DNA of 64,000 nt, taken from assembly GCA_900544795.1 (NCBI GenBank), contig UQWM01000001.1, positions 62,001-126,000 on the forward strand. The letters are read 5' to 3'. The notes under the pieces were generated by a model that saw only the letters and a program-made list of their open reading frames with translations, made no database searches and was not told the DNA's origin. Below, piece after piece: positions 26,838 to 34,771 of the stretch. Source of the stretch: an uncultured Phascolarctobacterium sp. GTDB taxonomy: Bacteria > Bacillota > Negativicutes > Acidaminococcales > Acidaminococcaceae. Position 1 is the first letter of the stretch. Every line of letters begins with the position of its first letter. A program made the position numbers and the translations under genes.

Positions 26838-27110
26838 TTAAATAAGCTCTACTTGAAGATCAGGATTAGCGGCTGCCGCATCCTGCATGACCAAAAGCAG
26901 CCGTTCGCCATACCAGCCTAATTCCGAACCGGCGGCTACTGCCTGCGGTATTTTTAGTATAACAGGCTCGCTGACTTCCGTCAAACAATCATACAGCGCG
27001 TCCAGATTTTCGCCGTAATAGGCGGGCAACGCCAGCACGCGCCGCAGATATTGATGCAGCTGCCTGATCGACTGCATTTCTTGTAATTCCAAAGTGACAG
27101 TTTTCATCAT
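26838..27110 (-). CDS. Barstar-family ribonuclease inhibitor
   Basis: 90 residues. Barstar landmarks: the helix LPAYYGENLDALYDCLTEV at 33-51, whose Tyr/Asn/Asp surface plugs the barnase active site, and a C-terminal strand. It starts 8 bp after the barnase stop behind AAGGAGGCGG; the second of two adjacent ATGs (27107) has the better spacing. No signal peptide, so it protects the cytoplasm while the enzyme is exported. Confidence 0.9.
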   Translation of the reverse strand: MMKTVTLELQEMQSIRQLHQYLRRVLALPAYYGENLDALYDCLTEVSEPVILKIPQAVAAGSELGWYGERLLLVMQDAAAANPDLQVELI

Positions 27111-27118
27111 CCGCCTCC

Positions 27119-27634
27119 TTAATATAGCTTGGTAAAGCTTTGATAATGGTCGTCCGTGTAGTAGATAAGGCCGTCGTTAGAGTAGACGATACGCTTGGCG
27201 CCGCGGCTGCCCTTTTTATAATCGATGTCACATTCCTGCCAGGTGCGCCCCGCTTTTTGGGGCACCCGCCCTTCGTAATTGCCGTAGCGGTCGCCGCCGA
27301 TGCTTTTACCGGGGGCTATCTTATCTAAAGTACCTTTATGCTTCCAACCAAGTCGATTGGCTTCGTGTTTGGTAATAAAATTGCCGGGCAGCTTATGGAA
27401 GGTATGGATATATAAAGCCACCTCGTCCTTGCCCGTATAGGACCGGCCTTCTTCGATCTTGGGCTGTGCCTGCTTGCCATGCAGCTTCTCCAGTCCGCTT
27501 TGGGCAGCTTTGGTCACCTGGTCGGTAGCCTGCTGCCTGGCCTGGTTTAGCTCGGTACTGGGGGTTTTACCGCAGCCTAATAAGGCGCCGACCGTAAATA
27601 ATACGGCCAGCACTATGGCAAAAAGTTTTTTCAT
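27119..27634 (-). CDS. Barnase-like ribonuclease, predicted lipoprotein
   Basis: 171 residues from the ATG at 27634; a GTG nine bases upstream overlaps the ribosome site and is rejected. Signal peptide with lipobox ALLGC (Cys21), a ~45-residue helical linker, then a barnase domain that aligns throughout: TFHKLPGNFITKHEANRLGW, APGKSIGGDRYGNYEGRVP, RTWQECDIDYKKGSRG, DHYQSFTK. The catalytic Glu (TWQE, ~134), Arg (AKRIVYS, ~148) and His (DDHYQ, ~163) and the Lys of ITKHEA are all kept, so it should cut RNA. Encoded 12 bp after a HerA-like ATPase gene and 8 bp before barstar. Confidence 0.9.
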   Translation of the reverse strand: MKKLFAIVLAVLFTVGALLGCGKTPSTELNQARQQATDQVTKAAQSGLEKLHGKQAQPKIEEGRSYTGKDEVALYIHTFHKLPGNFITKHEANRLGWKHKGTLDKIAPGKSIGGDRYGNYEGRVPQKAGRTWQECDIDYKKGSRGAKRIVYSNDGLIYYTDDHYQSFTKLY

Positions 27635-27646
27635 TTTAAACACCCT

Positions 27647-29137
27647 TTATAACCATTTTTTCATTTGATTAAAAATACCGCGTACTATGGTATCTGTTAC
27701 TTTATTCTCCATGCGGGTCATGGTTTTACTGATCAGCTTATCAACCACCGTTGGCGGTTCCTTGCGTGTCGATGTGCCGCGCATTTCTTTTTTCAACTCG
27801 GCGGCTTCGGCGTCAGCCTGGGCCTGGGCAGCGGCGGCGGCGGCATCCTGCTGCACTTTAGCCGATAATTTTTCGTAAGCCGATTCACGGTCGATAGCGA
27901 CGGCATATTTGCTGTATAAAGGACTGGAGGAGATCAACTGGTTGCGCAGGCTGTCGTCGGCCACACCCAGATAGCTGCGGGGCGGCATCACATAGGCACG
28001 CTGCACCATTGTCGGTACGCCTTCGTCGTCCAGCAGTGATACCAAAACTTCACCAGTGCCCAGCTCTGACAGCACTTTGACAGCGTCCAGGTCGGGGTTG
28101 GCACGGAAGGCCTGTGCCGCTGCCTTCAGGCCTTTTTGGTCTTTCGGCGTATAGGCGCGCAGGGCATGCTGCAATTTATTGCCCAACTGGGATAAAACAG
28201 TGTCGGGAATATCCGACGGCTGCTGAGTGACAAAATAAATGCCAACGCCTTTAGAACGGATCAGTCGAACGATCTGCTCGACCTTGTCCAACAAGGATTT
28301 GGGTGCGTCTTTAAAAATCAAATGGGCCTCGTCAAAGAAAAAGACGATCTTGGGTTTTTCCGGGTCGCCTGCTTCTGGCAGCAGGTCGTACAGCTCCGAC
28401 AGCATCCACAAAAGGAAGGTGGAATACAAAAGCGGGGTCTGGAACAGTTCGACGCAGTGCAGCAGATTGATGTAGCCACGGCCATCGTCGGCTACTGCCA
28501 GCCAGTCTTTGATGTCCAGCGCCGGTTCGCCGAAAAAGACGTCGCCGCCCTGTTCTTCCAGACGCAGCAGCGCCCTTTGGATAGCGCCCACGCTTTGGCC
28601 CGACACATTGCCATATGAAGTTTTGAACTGGGCCGCATTATCGCCCACATACTGCACCATGGAGCGCAGGTCTTTCAAGTCCAGCAGCAACAGGCCCTGA
28701 TCGTCGGCGATCTTAAAGATGATGGTCATAATGCCGCTTTGGGTAGCATTCAGTTCTAACAGGCGGCTCAAAAGGTCGGGGCCCATTTCGCTGATGGTAG
28801 TGCGCACCGGGTGGCCCTTTTTGCCGAAAACGTCAAAAAAACGTACCGGGAAGCCTTTGAATTCAAAATTTTCGATGCCTAATTTATGCAGGCGTTTTTG
28901 GAAGCCTTCGTTGCTTTCACCGGCTTTGCACATGCCGGAAACGTCGCCTTTGATATCGGCTAAAAATACCGGTACGCCCATTTCGCTGAACGATTCGGCC
29001 AGCACCTTCAGGGTAACGGTTTTGCCGGTGCCGGTCGCGCCGGCGATCAGGCCGTGGCGATTGGCCATTTTCGGTATCATACAGATCCTGTCCTCGCCTT
29101 TGCAGACCCAGATCTTGTGTTCATCAGCTAAATACAT
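27647..29137 (-). CDS. HerA-like ATPase (DUF853 family)
   Basis: 496 residues. Walker A GATGTGKT at about 33-40 within [19 protein letters not shown], Walker [14 protein letters not shown] near 273, and a conserved [20 protein letters not shown] region. Residues ~420-470 form an Ala/Gln/Glu-rich coil ([19 protein letters not shown]). DUF853 members are hexameric HerA/FtsK-superfamily ATPases of uncertain role, thought to act on DNA. A GGGAGGG site precedes the ATG. The lipoprotein barnase and barstar follow on the same transcript. Confidence 0.88.
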   Translation of the reverse strand: MYLADEHKIWVCKGEDRICMIPKMANRHGLIAGATGTGKTVTLKVLAESFSEMGVPVFLADIKGDVSGMCKAGESNEGFQKRLHKLGIENFEFKGFPVRFFDVFGKKGHPVRTTISEMGPDLLSRLLELNATQSGIMTIIFKIADDQGLLLLDLKDLRSMVQYVGDNAAQFKTSYGNVSGQSVGAIQRALLRLEEQGGDVFFGEPALDIKDWLAVADDGRGYINLLHCVELFQTPLLYSTFLLWMLSELYDLLPEAGDPEKPKIVFFFDEAHLIFKDAPKSLLDKVEQIVRLIRSKGVGIYFVTQQPSDIPDTVLSQLGNKLQHALRAYTPKDQKGLKAAAQAFRANPDLDAVKVLSELGTGEVLVSLLDDEGVPTMVQRAYVMPPRSYLGVADDSLRNQLISSSPLYSKYAVAIDRESAYEKLSAKVQQDAAAAAAQAQADAEAAELKKEMRGTSTRKEPPTVVDKLISKTMTRMENKVTDTIVRGIFNQMKKWL

Positions 29138-29278
29138 GGTGTTCCCTCCCGCGTTTTTATAAAATAACCTACATATTTATATTAATTTTATTATACGTTA
29201 TTTAAAGGTAGTAGTAAATAAGCAGAAGCAGTTCACCTTTTAAAGTTGCATGCTGCTGCAAAAAAAATTGGCGTACTC

Positions 29279-29309
29279 TTGACTTGGAGCTTACTCCAGC
29301 ATGTATGCT
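29279..29309 (+). promoter_or_regulatory. MerR-type promoter/operator, site A (lipoprotein gene)
   Basis: TTGACT, 19-bp spacer containing TGGAGCTTACTCCA, then TATGCT. The over-long 19-bp spacer with a central dyad is the hallmark of promoters untwisted by MerR-family activators. Drives the cyclophilin-like lipoprotein gene. Confidence 0.75.
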
Positions 29310-29372
29310 TAAGATAGAAAGCAGCCGGGCTGCCGCTGGTGGTACCGGCCCAAAACAAGGAGCTGAACGCAA

Positions 29373-29873
29373 ATGAAGAAACTGTTTATTTTTATCACGG
29401 CCCTGCTGGCAGTGCTGGCGCTTACGGCCTGCGGTTCCAATAAAACCCAAAGCGCGGCACCGGCCGCTGCAACAACGTCAGCAGCACAGGCAGATGCGTC
29501 AACCAATTCCGCCCAACGTGTGCGCATGGTCATCAACGGTCAGGACGAGGTGCTGATAAGCATCGACCCCACGCCTTACGGACGTGACTTTTTGGCTTTG
29601 CTGCCACTGGAGCTGACTTTGAAGGATTACAACGGCACCGAAAAGATCAGCGACCTGCCCCGCCGCCTGACTACCCAAAGCGCGCCGCCTGGTATCGAGC
29701 CTGCGGCCGGGACCTTTGCCTATTACGCCCCCTGGGGCAACCTGGCGATTTTTTACCGCGACTACCGTTACTCCAATAACCTGCTGCGCTTGGGCGTTAT
29801 CGAAAGCGGACTGGAGAAAGTGCAGTCCCAAAGCGGTGACTTTCACGTCCGGCTGGAACGGCTGAATCAATAA
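29373..29873 (+). CDS. Lipoprotein with cyclophilin-like domain
   Basis: 166 residues. Signal peptide FIFITALLAVLALTAC with lipobox LTAC (Cys20), then an Ala/Ser/Thr-rich tether, then a cyclophilin-like fold of the kind often found beside flavodoxins: PTPYGRDFLALLPLELTLKD, YNGTEKISDLPRRL and YYAPWGNLAIFYRDYRYS. It has no evident prolyl-isomerase active site. Expected on the outside of the inner membrane or in the outer membrane. Its own promoter carries the same MerR-type operator as the flavodoxin, cupin, ferredoxin and merR genes. Confidence 0.85.
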   Translation: MKKLFIFITALLAVLALTACGSNKTQSAAPAAATTSAAQADASTNSAQRVRMVINGQDEVLISIDPTPYGRDFLALLPLELTLKDYNGTEKISDLPRRLTTQSAPPGIEPAAGTFAYYAPWGNLAIFYRDYRYSNNLLRLGVIESGLEKVQSQSGDFHVRLERLNQ

Positions 29874-29878
29874 ACCCG

Positions 29879-29921
29879 CAAAGCCACGTCTGCAATAAAA
29901 TTGCAGACGTGGCTTTTATAT
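29879..29921 (+). terminator. Rho-independent terminator
   Basis: AAAGCCACGTCTGCAAT/ATTGCAGACGTGGCTTT, 17-bp stem, followed by TTATATT. Confidence 0.85.
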
Positions 29922-29991
29922 TACAGGCTCCGGATCAAGTTCCAGCGCCTGTCCATATTGACGGGAAATTTAAAACATTTTTTATTCGACT

Positions 29992-30019
29992 TGACTTTAC
30001 TGCAAATCTTGCTATAATG
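29992..30019 (+). promoter_or_regulatory. Promoter of the riboswitch-controlled MFS gene
   Basis: TTGACT, 16 bp, TATAAT with extended -10 (TGCTATAAT). Transcription would begin near 30026, just ahead of the aptamer. Confidence 0.75.
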
Positions 30020-30036
30020 AAAACATAAATTAAATA

Positions 30037-30115
30037 GGCAGCGCGGAACTGACGGATAAGTGGAATCAACCACATGGACCGCGAAGTCATTGAAACAGCC
30101 GACCGTCTGGGCAGA
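30037..30115 (+). promoter_or_regulatory. ZTP/ZMP riboswitch (pfl RNA)
   Basis: All elements of the aptamer can be drawn. P1 is CGCGG (30043-30047) with CCGCG (30080-30084). P2 is GTGG (30061-30064) with CCAC (30071-30074). P3 is GCC (30099-30101) with GGC (30111-30113) in the hallmark GCCGACCGTCTGGGC. The pseudoknot pairs GACGG (30052-30056) with CCGTC (30104-30108). The family senses ZTP/ZMP, a signal of low 10-formyl-tetrahydrofolate. The 3' half of P3 is also the 5' arm of the following terminator, so ligand binding should allow read-through (an ON switch). Confidence 0.9.
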
Positions 30116-30142
30116 GAGAACTGGGCCCGGGTGGTTTTTTTA
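30103..30142 (+). terminator. Riboswitch-controlled terminator
   Basis: ACCGTCTGGGC (30103-30113) pairs fully, allowing G-U, with GCCCGGGTGGT (30126-30136), followed by T7. The 5' arm uses bases of the aptamer P3 and pseudoknot, so the two folds exclude each other. Confidence 0.85.
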
Positions 30143-30197
30143 TTTCCCGGAACAGGTGCTCTCGGATTTTTGTAGTGTGAAAAGGAGAGATTTACCT

Positions 30198-31421
30198 ATG
30201 AAAAACAGATGGCTCATTGCCTTATCGGCTATCGGCATCCATATCTGCATCGGCAGCGTTTACGCCTGGAGCGTACTGACCAAACCCATTATGCAGGCTA
30301 TGGGCTTTACCCTGAAAGAAACTACCTGGACTTTTTCGATCGCGATTTTATTCTTAGGCCTTTCGGCCGGATTTTTGGGCGACTATGTTGAAAAATACGG
30401 CCCGCGCAAAAGCGGCCTCACCTCGACCTGCTTCTTTGGCCTGGGGATGTTTGGTACGGCACTGGCGCTGCACCTCAACAGCCTGCCGCTCTTATACCTT
30501 TTTTACGGCGTTATCGGCGGTATCGGCCTGGGCACAGGTTATATCACCCCTGTTTCCACGCTGGTAAAATGGTTCCCCAACAACCGTGGCTTCGCTACCG
30601 GCCTGGCTATCATGGGCTTTGGCTTTGCCAGCCTCATCGCAGGCCCGGTGATGCAGATCTTGGTCGCTAAATATGGCCTGGTACAAAACTTTATCATTCT
30701 CGGCTGCGTTTACATGGTCATCATGGCAGCCTCTGCTTTATATTTGGAACCGCCTAAAGCAACTAACGGCGGCCCTACCGGCAGCGCTATTAAAAGTATG
30801 CTGCCCGACGCTCAGTTCACTGCCAAAGAGGCACTCAAAACCTGGCAGTTCGGCGCTTTGTGGTGGATCTTCTTCACTAACATCACCTGCGGCATCGGCC
30901 TCTTGGCAGTTGCTTCACCCATGGCACAGGAAGTTGTAAAAATGACGCCGATGGCAGCTGCTTCCATGGTCGGCATCATCGGCCTGATCAACGGCCTGGG
31001 ACGCATCTTCTGGTCTACCATGTCTGATTATATCGGCCGCAGCACCGTTTATGTAGTCTTTTTTCTGATCCAGATCGCGGCCTTTTATGCTTTGGCAGAA
31101 ACCAGCAGCGCCTTTGTGTTCCAGCTGATCGTGTTCGTGATCATTTCCTGCTACGGCGGCGGCTTCTCGTGTATGCCCGCCTACCTCAGCGACCTGTTCG
31201 GCACCAAACAGCTCAGCGCTATCCACGGCAAGATCTTAACCGCCTGGGGCATGGCCGGTATCGCCGGTCCGCTGCTGCTGTCCTGGATCCGTGAAACTAC
31301 CAACAGCTACTCCATCACCCTGTATTTCTTCTCGGCCTGCTTCGTCGTCAGCCTGGTCATCGCCATCATTTTAAAATGGCGCACCTCGGTCGGCGTGCTG
31401 ATAGAAAAAAAGCACCTGTAA
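30198..31421 (+). CDS. MFS transporter, OxlT-like (oxalate/formate antiporter family)
   Basis: 407 residues, 12 membrane helices. Start MKNRWLIALSAIGIHICIGS after AAAGGAGAG; anything earlier falls in the riboswitch. The motifs IGSVYAWSVLTKP (helix 1), GTGYITPVSTLVKWFPNNRG and GFGFASLIAGP are those of the oxalate:formate antiporter family, which also includes exporters of lactate, pyruvate and other monocarboxylates. Control by a ZTP riboswitch points to a one-carbon or formate-linked substrate; this is inference. Confidence 0.88.
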   Translation: MKNRWLIALSAIGIHICIGSVYAWSVLTKPIMQAMGFTLKETTWTFSIAILFLGLSAGFLGDYVEKYGPRKSGLTSTCFFGLGMFGTALALHLNSLPLLYLFYGVIGGIGLGTGYITPVSTLVKWFPNNRGFATGLAIMGFGFASLIAGPVMQILVAKYGLVQNFIILGCVYMVIMAASALYLEPPKATNGGPTGSAIKSMLPDAQFTAKEALKTWQFGALWWIFFTNITCGIGLLAVASPMAQEVVKMTPMAAASMVGIIGLINGLGRIFWSTMSDYIGRSTVYVVFFLIQIAAFYALAETSSAFVFQLIVFVIISCYGGGFSCMPAYLSDLFGTKQLSAIHGKILTAWGMAGIAGPLLLSWIRETTNSYSITLYFFSACFVVSLVIAIILKWRTSVGVLIEKKHL

Positions 31422-31431
31422 GCTAACACAC

Positions 31432-31470
31432 TAAAGCCCTTCGCAAGTAAATTGCGAAGGGCTTTTTATT
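31432..31470 (+). terminator. Bidirectional terminator between MFS gene and ubiD
   Basis: AAAGCCCTTCGCAA/TTGCGAAGGGCTTT, 14-bp stem, then TTATTTT; the left side is A-rich as well. Confidence 0.85.
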
Positions 31471-31497
31471 TTATCTTGCCTGATATTTATTTTAACC

Positions 31498-32838
31498 TTA
31501 CACGATCTCGAATTTAGACAAGTCCACGTCCTGAAAGCTTACCCGCTGGAATTGGCGCGGATAGGGAACGGGAACCGTACAGTCAAAACCCATTTTGGCG
31601 CCGAAACCATTGTCCGTAGCCGGGTTCAGCTCGTGACCAAAGCATTTAGGCACCACGATGATATCCTGGTCAGGCACGCAGCGGGTAGCCATGGCACGGA
31701 ACACGTCGTCGGGATCTTTGATGTCCACGTCACCATTAACGGCAACCACCATATTTAGCGGCGGGAAGGCAGCAAAGGTAGATAAAATAGCATTCTTGCC
31801 CATGCCCCGACGCGGTGCATCGATCTGGATGATGGCGCCGTAAAAGCCGCAGCCACCGGGACTTAGATAAACCCGCTTCAAGCCCGGTATCTGTTTGGAA
31901 ACGCTTTGGAAGATACTGGCTTCTGCCGTCAGCCCTACCGAGTTCCAAACCTCCACTCCTGGGTGCAGACTGTGGATAACAGGGTCTTTTTGGTGGCTGA
32001 TGGCTTTCACCCGCAGGCACCAGCGGTCGTCCTGAGTGGCATAATAGCCGCTCACTTCACCAAAAGGTCCTTCCGGCACTCTTTTATAGGGCAGCAGTTC
32101 AGCTTCGATAACCAGCTGCGCATTGGCGATACCTTCCACGGCCACGGTTTTGCTGCGTGACAGCTCCACCGGTTTGCCCCGCAGCGCCGCTGCTACTCCC
32201 AGTTCGTCCTTATCGATACCAACAGCGGACGACGGTGTGATAGCCGCTACATAAATGCTGGCGTCTACGCCCACATTGATCGTTACTTCCAGCGGCTGGC
32301 CTTTCTTTTCGGCCCGCTCATAATAATCACGCAGGTGGCGGCCCACGTCTAACAAAAAGGCCGCTTCGGTCTTACTGATGACCTGCATTCGATGGATAGA
32401 AGTATTCCTGACACCTGTATCCGGGTCTTTCGCAATAAAAACAGCGTTGGAATAATAGGGGCCGCCGTCGCCCAGCGCCAGGGTGGGCGTGGGTATCTTA
32501 TACAGGTCTGGCTCGTCCATAAATACCTGCTGGCAGGCAGGTTGTTCCACGATCACCGCTTCCATCGGCTCCTTATTGAAGTCGGCCACCGCCCGGCCAA
32601 ACAGGAAGGGCAATTCGTCGGCACTGGTATCGAATAAAGTCGCCACATTGTCACGGTTCCACCACAGACCTGTAAAAACAGGGAAGCGGTAGCCTTTGAC
32701 CTTTTCGTATAGTATGGCCTTACCGCCTTCCAGCTTTTTGGAGATACCGGCCAGCTCGTGCAGCGGGTCGACCTCGCTTTTGACCCGGGTCAGCCTGTTT
32801 TCTGACTCCAGCTTTTTAATGATTTCTTTCAAGTCCAT
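31498..32838 (-). CDS. UbiD-family (de)carboxylase
   Basis: 446 residues, the family's usual length. Uses prenylated FMN to decarboxylate or carboxylate unsaturated or aromatic acids. Landmarks: NTSIHRMQVISKTEAAFLL, a cofactor/substrate loop RVPEGPFGEVSGYYA holding two of the conserved Glu residues, and the end DVDIKDPDDVFRAMATRCVP with a metal/phosphate environment. The flavin prenyltransferase UbiX it needs is not in the window. It converges on the MFS gene. Substrate unknown. Confidence 0.9.
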   Translation of the reverse strand: MDLKEIIKKLESENRLTRVKSEVDPLHELAGISKKLEGGKAILYEKVKGYRFPVFTGLWWNRDNVATLFDTSADELPFLFGRAVADFNKEPMEAVIVEQPACQQVFMDEPDLYKIPTPTLALGDGGPYYSNAVFIAKDPDTGVRNTSIHRMQVISKTEAAFLLDVGRHLRDYYERAEKKGQPLEVTINVGVDASIYVAAITPSSAVGIDKDELGVAAALRGKPVELSRSKTVAVEGIANAQLVIEAELLPYKRVPEGPFGEVSGYYATQDDRWCLRVKAISHQKDPVIHSLHPGVEVWNSVGLTAEASIFQSVSKQIPGLKRVYLSPGGCGFYGAIIQIDAPRRGMGKNAILSTFAAFPPLNMVVAVNGDVDIKDPDDVFRAMATRCVPDQDIIVVPKCFGHELNPATDNGFGAKMGFDCTVPVPYPRQFQRVSFQDVDLSKFEIV

Positions 32839-33005
32839 ATTCTTACCCCCTCAAATGGCTTGCGCTATATTGTTTCTCTTTATATCATACAGCTAATCCG
32901 GATTTTTACAAGTGTTTCCCGCTGGCCCTGCCCCAGCGTCAGCTAACTTGCGTATGCCTTTTTGGACTGTCTTTATTCGCTGGTGTCATAACAGCAGGCG
33001 CCGCG

Positions 33006-33056
33006 CAACTATATGTAGTGCTTTGTCAACATCGACAACTACATATAGTTGTCGAT
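33006..33056. repeat. Nested inverted repeats (possible repressor operator)
   Basis: CAACTATATGTAGT (33006-33019) and ACTACATATAGTTG (33038-33051) are perfect 14-bp inverted copies 18 bp apart. The right copy itself lies in a perfect hairpin ATCGACAACTA-CATA-TAGTTGTCGAT (33031-33056). The core word thus occurs repeatedly in alternate orientation, about 50-100 bp upstream of the -35 box. Confidence 0.8.
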
Positions 33057-33070
33057 TGTTTGCAGCCATC

Positions 33071-33086
33071 ACGCAAGCACTTGCGT
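33071..33086. repeat. Short palindrome ACGCAAG-CA-CTTGCGT
   Basis: Perfect 7-bp arms with a 2-bp centre, 16 bp upstream of the -35 box of the chromate transporter promoter; a possible binding site for a dimeric regulator such as the nearby LysR or another protein. Confidence 0.55.
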
Positions 33087-33102
33087 CCCGCTGCGGCGCG
33101 GC

Positions 33103-33131
33103 TTGTAAAACAGGCACAAATGGCCGATAAT
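33103..33131 (+). promoter_or_regulatory. Promoter of the chromate transporter operon
   Basis: TTGTAA, 17 bp, GATAAT, 44 bp before the start codon. Confidence 0.6.
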
Positions 33132-33175
33132 TAAGGTAAACACACAACCTTGTTACCAGAAAAGAGGCGGCTCTT

Positions 33176-33739
33176 ATGGACAATCCGCAACCAAGTTATC
33201 TGCATATGTTGCTCGTTTTTATGAAGATCGGCCTGTTCACTATCGGCGGTGGCCCCGCCATGATCCCGCTGATCCGCGACGAATTTGTGGAAAAGCAAAA
33301 ATGGATCAAAGACGAAGACATCACCGACGTGCTGGCACTTTCCCAATCGCTGCCCAGCGTTATCGCCGTCAATGCTTCCACCTTTTTGGGCTACCGCCTA
33401 GGCGGCCTGAAAGGCTCTTTAGTGGCGACCATCGGCGTCGTACTGCCTTCCTTTGTTATTATTTTTTTGATCGTTACGGCCTTTTCGGCCAGCGGTATCG
33501 ATAAGCACCCCAATATCCTCAAGTTTTTCGACGGCGTCAACTCGGCCATCACCGCCCTGCTGATCGCGGCTACGCTGAAGCTGGTGCCTTATTCCATCAA
33601 AAACAAATTTGGCTGGGCCATTTTAGCCCTGTCGCTGGTGGGTATTTACCTGTTGGGGCTGGATATCGCCGTGATCATTTTAACAGCGGCCTTGTTAGGC
33701 TACCTGGTGACCAAATACGCGGGAGGTGGCAGCAAATGA
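33176..33739 (+). CDS. Chromate transporter (CHR family), first half-size subunit
   Basis: 187 residues, one CHR domain with about six membrane helices. Start ATG at 33176 behind AAAGAGGCGG. Motifs FMKIGLFTIGGGPAMIPLI and ALSQSLPSVIAVNASTFLGY are characteristic. In the short-chain CHR group two half-size proteins are encoded in tandem and act together, which fits the next gene. Family members export chromate or, more generally, oxyanions with proton exchange; the natural substrate is unknown. Confidence 0.9.
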   Translation: MDNPQPSYLHMLLVFMKIGLFTIGGGPAMIPLIRDEFVEKQKWIKDEDITDVLALSQSLPSVIAVNASTFLGYRLGGLKGSLVATIGVVLPSFVIIFLIVTAFSASGIDKHPNILKFFDGVNSAITALLIAATLKLVPYSIKNKFGWAILALSLVGIYLLGLDIAVIILTAALLGYLVTKYAGGGSK

Positions 33740-34313
33740 TGCTTTATTGGGAATTATGTATGGTTTTTTCAAGATCGGGCTTTTCTCCTTCGGCGGCGGC
33801 CTGGCGATGATCAGCATTATCGAGCAGGAAGTAGTTGGCCGTGGCTGGATACCAGCGGCTGAATATGCCCGCATCATCACCATCTCGCAGATCACACCCG
33901 GCCCTATCGCCGTCAATACGGCGACCTATGTGGGCGCCAGGGTCTGCGGGCCGGAATTTTGGCACGCCCTGCTGGGGTCCTTCGTGGCGACCTTCAGCGT
34001 CAGCCTGCCATCCTTTATCTTGGTGGCCATCGTGGCCCGTTCCTTTAAAAAATTCAATTCATCTTTAGCCGTACAGGGCATTTTAAGCGGGCTGCGCCCC
34101 GCAGTTATCGCGCTGATGCTGACAGCGGTGTTCTTCTTTATGAAGGTCACTTTCTTTCCCGGCACGGGCAACGGCGGTTTGGAATCGATGCTGGGACATT
34201 TCAAGTTTTGGCCTACCATGCTGACGGCGCTGCTGTTTTATCTGCATTATTTCCGCAACTTAGGGGCCATCCCTTTGATGCTGCTGGCAGGCTGCGCCGG
34301 TTTCATCATGTAA
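33726..34313 (+). CDS. Chromate transporter (CHR family), second half-size subunit; start region frameshifted
   Basis: 195 residues if read from GTG 33726, one CHR domain with FFKIGLFSFGGGLAMISII and TISQITPGPIAVNTATYVG. The start is odd. The normal start would be the ATGATG at 33736/33739, which overlaps the stop of the first subunit and follows GGGAGG by 9 bp, but that frame (MLYWELCMVF) runs out of phase at the T6 run 33764-33769. One extra T would give MLYWELCMVFFKIGLFSFGG, which aligns with the first subunit's YLHMLLVFMKIGLFTIGG. Either a recent 1-bp loss, a sequencing error, or weak initiation at GTG. Confidence 0.85.
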   Translation: MAANDALLGIMYGFFKIGLFSFGGGLAMISIIEQEVVGRGWIPAAEYARIITISQITPGPIAVNTATYVGARVCGPEFWHALLGSFVATFSVSLPSFILVAIVARSFKKFNSSLAVQGILSGLRPAVIALMLTAVFFFMKVTFFPGTGNGGLESMLGHFKFWPTMLTALLFYLHYFRNLGAIPLMLLAGCAGFIM

Positions 34314-34585
34314 AAGCTCTGATCCTTTGCGGCGGCTTCAGCTGCCAATGCTGTTTTTATTTCACGGATAACGTAATCCACCTTATCCAGCAGCTGCTGC
34401 GTCACATGGATGCCGTCCACTAACTGAAACCGTATTTTTTTTAACTGGCGCAGTTTGTTTTCCGGGGCGCAGCCCGCGTCGCTCAACACTGCATTCAAGT
34501 TATTTTGCAACGCCGCAGCATCTGCCTCCAAGCTCTGCATCAGGTTCTTTAAAGCGTTGTCAGAAGTTGCTTTGTCCATCTCCAT
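34247..34585 (-). CDS. Hypothetical helical protein overlapping the chromate transporter 3' end
   Basis: 112 residues, no family recognised. Largely alpha-helical and heptad-like (NALKNLMQSLEADAAALQNN, VTQQLLDKVDYVIREIKTAL), one cysteine, no signal. ATG preceded by GAGGTGAAGAAAA. It converges with and overlaps the last 67 bp of the second chromate transporter gene, which suggests either a real antisense overlap or a start/stop extended by chance. A TATAAT box 65 bp upstream supports its expression. Confidence 0.55.
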   Translation of the reverse strand: MEMDKATSDNALKNLMQSLEADAAALQNNLNAVLSDAGCAPENKLRQLKKIRFQLVDGIHVTQQLLDKVDYVIREIKTALAAEAAAKDQSFYMMKPAQPASSIKGMAPKLRK

Positions 34586-34719
34586 TTTTCTTCACCTCGT
34601 AAGTTGCTCTTACTCTATTCATTTTTTGCTTTCCTGCTTGTTTTTATTATAGGTCACGCTTGCATATATGTATAATACTTGTTTTAACGCAGTTTATATG
34701 CCTTGCAAGCATAAGTTAA

Positions 34720-34753
34720 CAAAAAAATACACTGCCTGCGTAAGACAGTGTAT
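34720..34753 (-). terminator. Rho-independent terminator of the lysR-type gene
   Basis: ATACACTG/CAGTGTAT hairpin followed on the minus strand by TTTTTTTG, 18 bp after the stop codon. Confidence 0.75.
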
Positions 34754-34771
34754 AGGCTGTATTTATCTTTT

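Larger units (their letters stand above)
32839..33175. other. Intergenic region with nested palindromes upstream of the chromate transporter genes
   Basis: 337 bp without a gene. It holds two overlapping dyads (33006-33051 and 33031-33056), a short palindrome (33071-33086) and a good promoter (33103-33131); each is listed separately. Confidence 0.7.
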
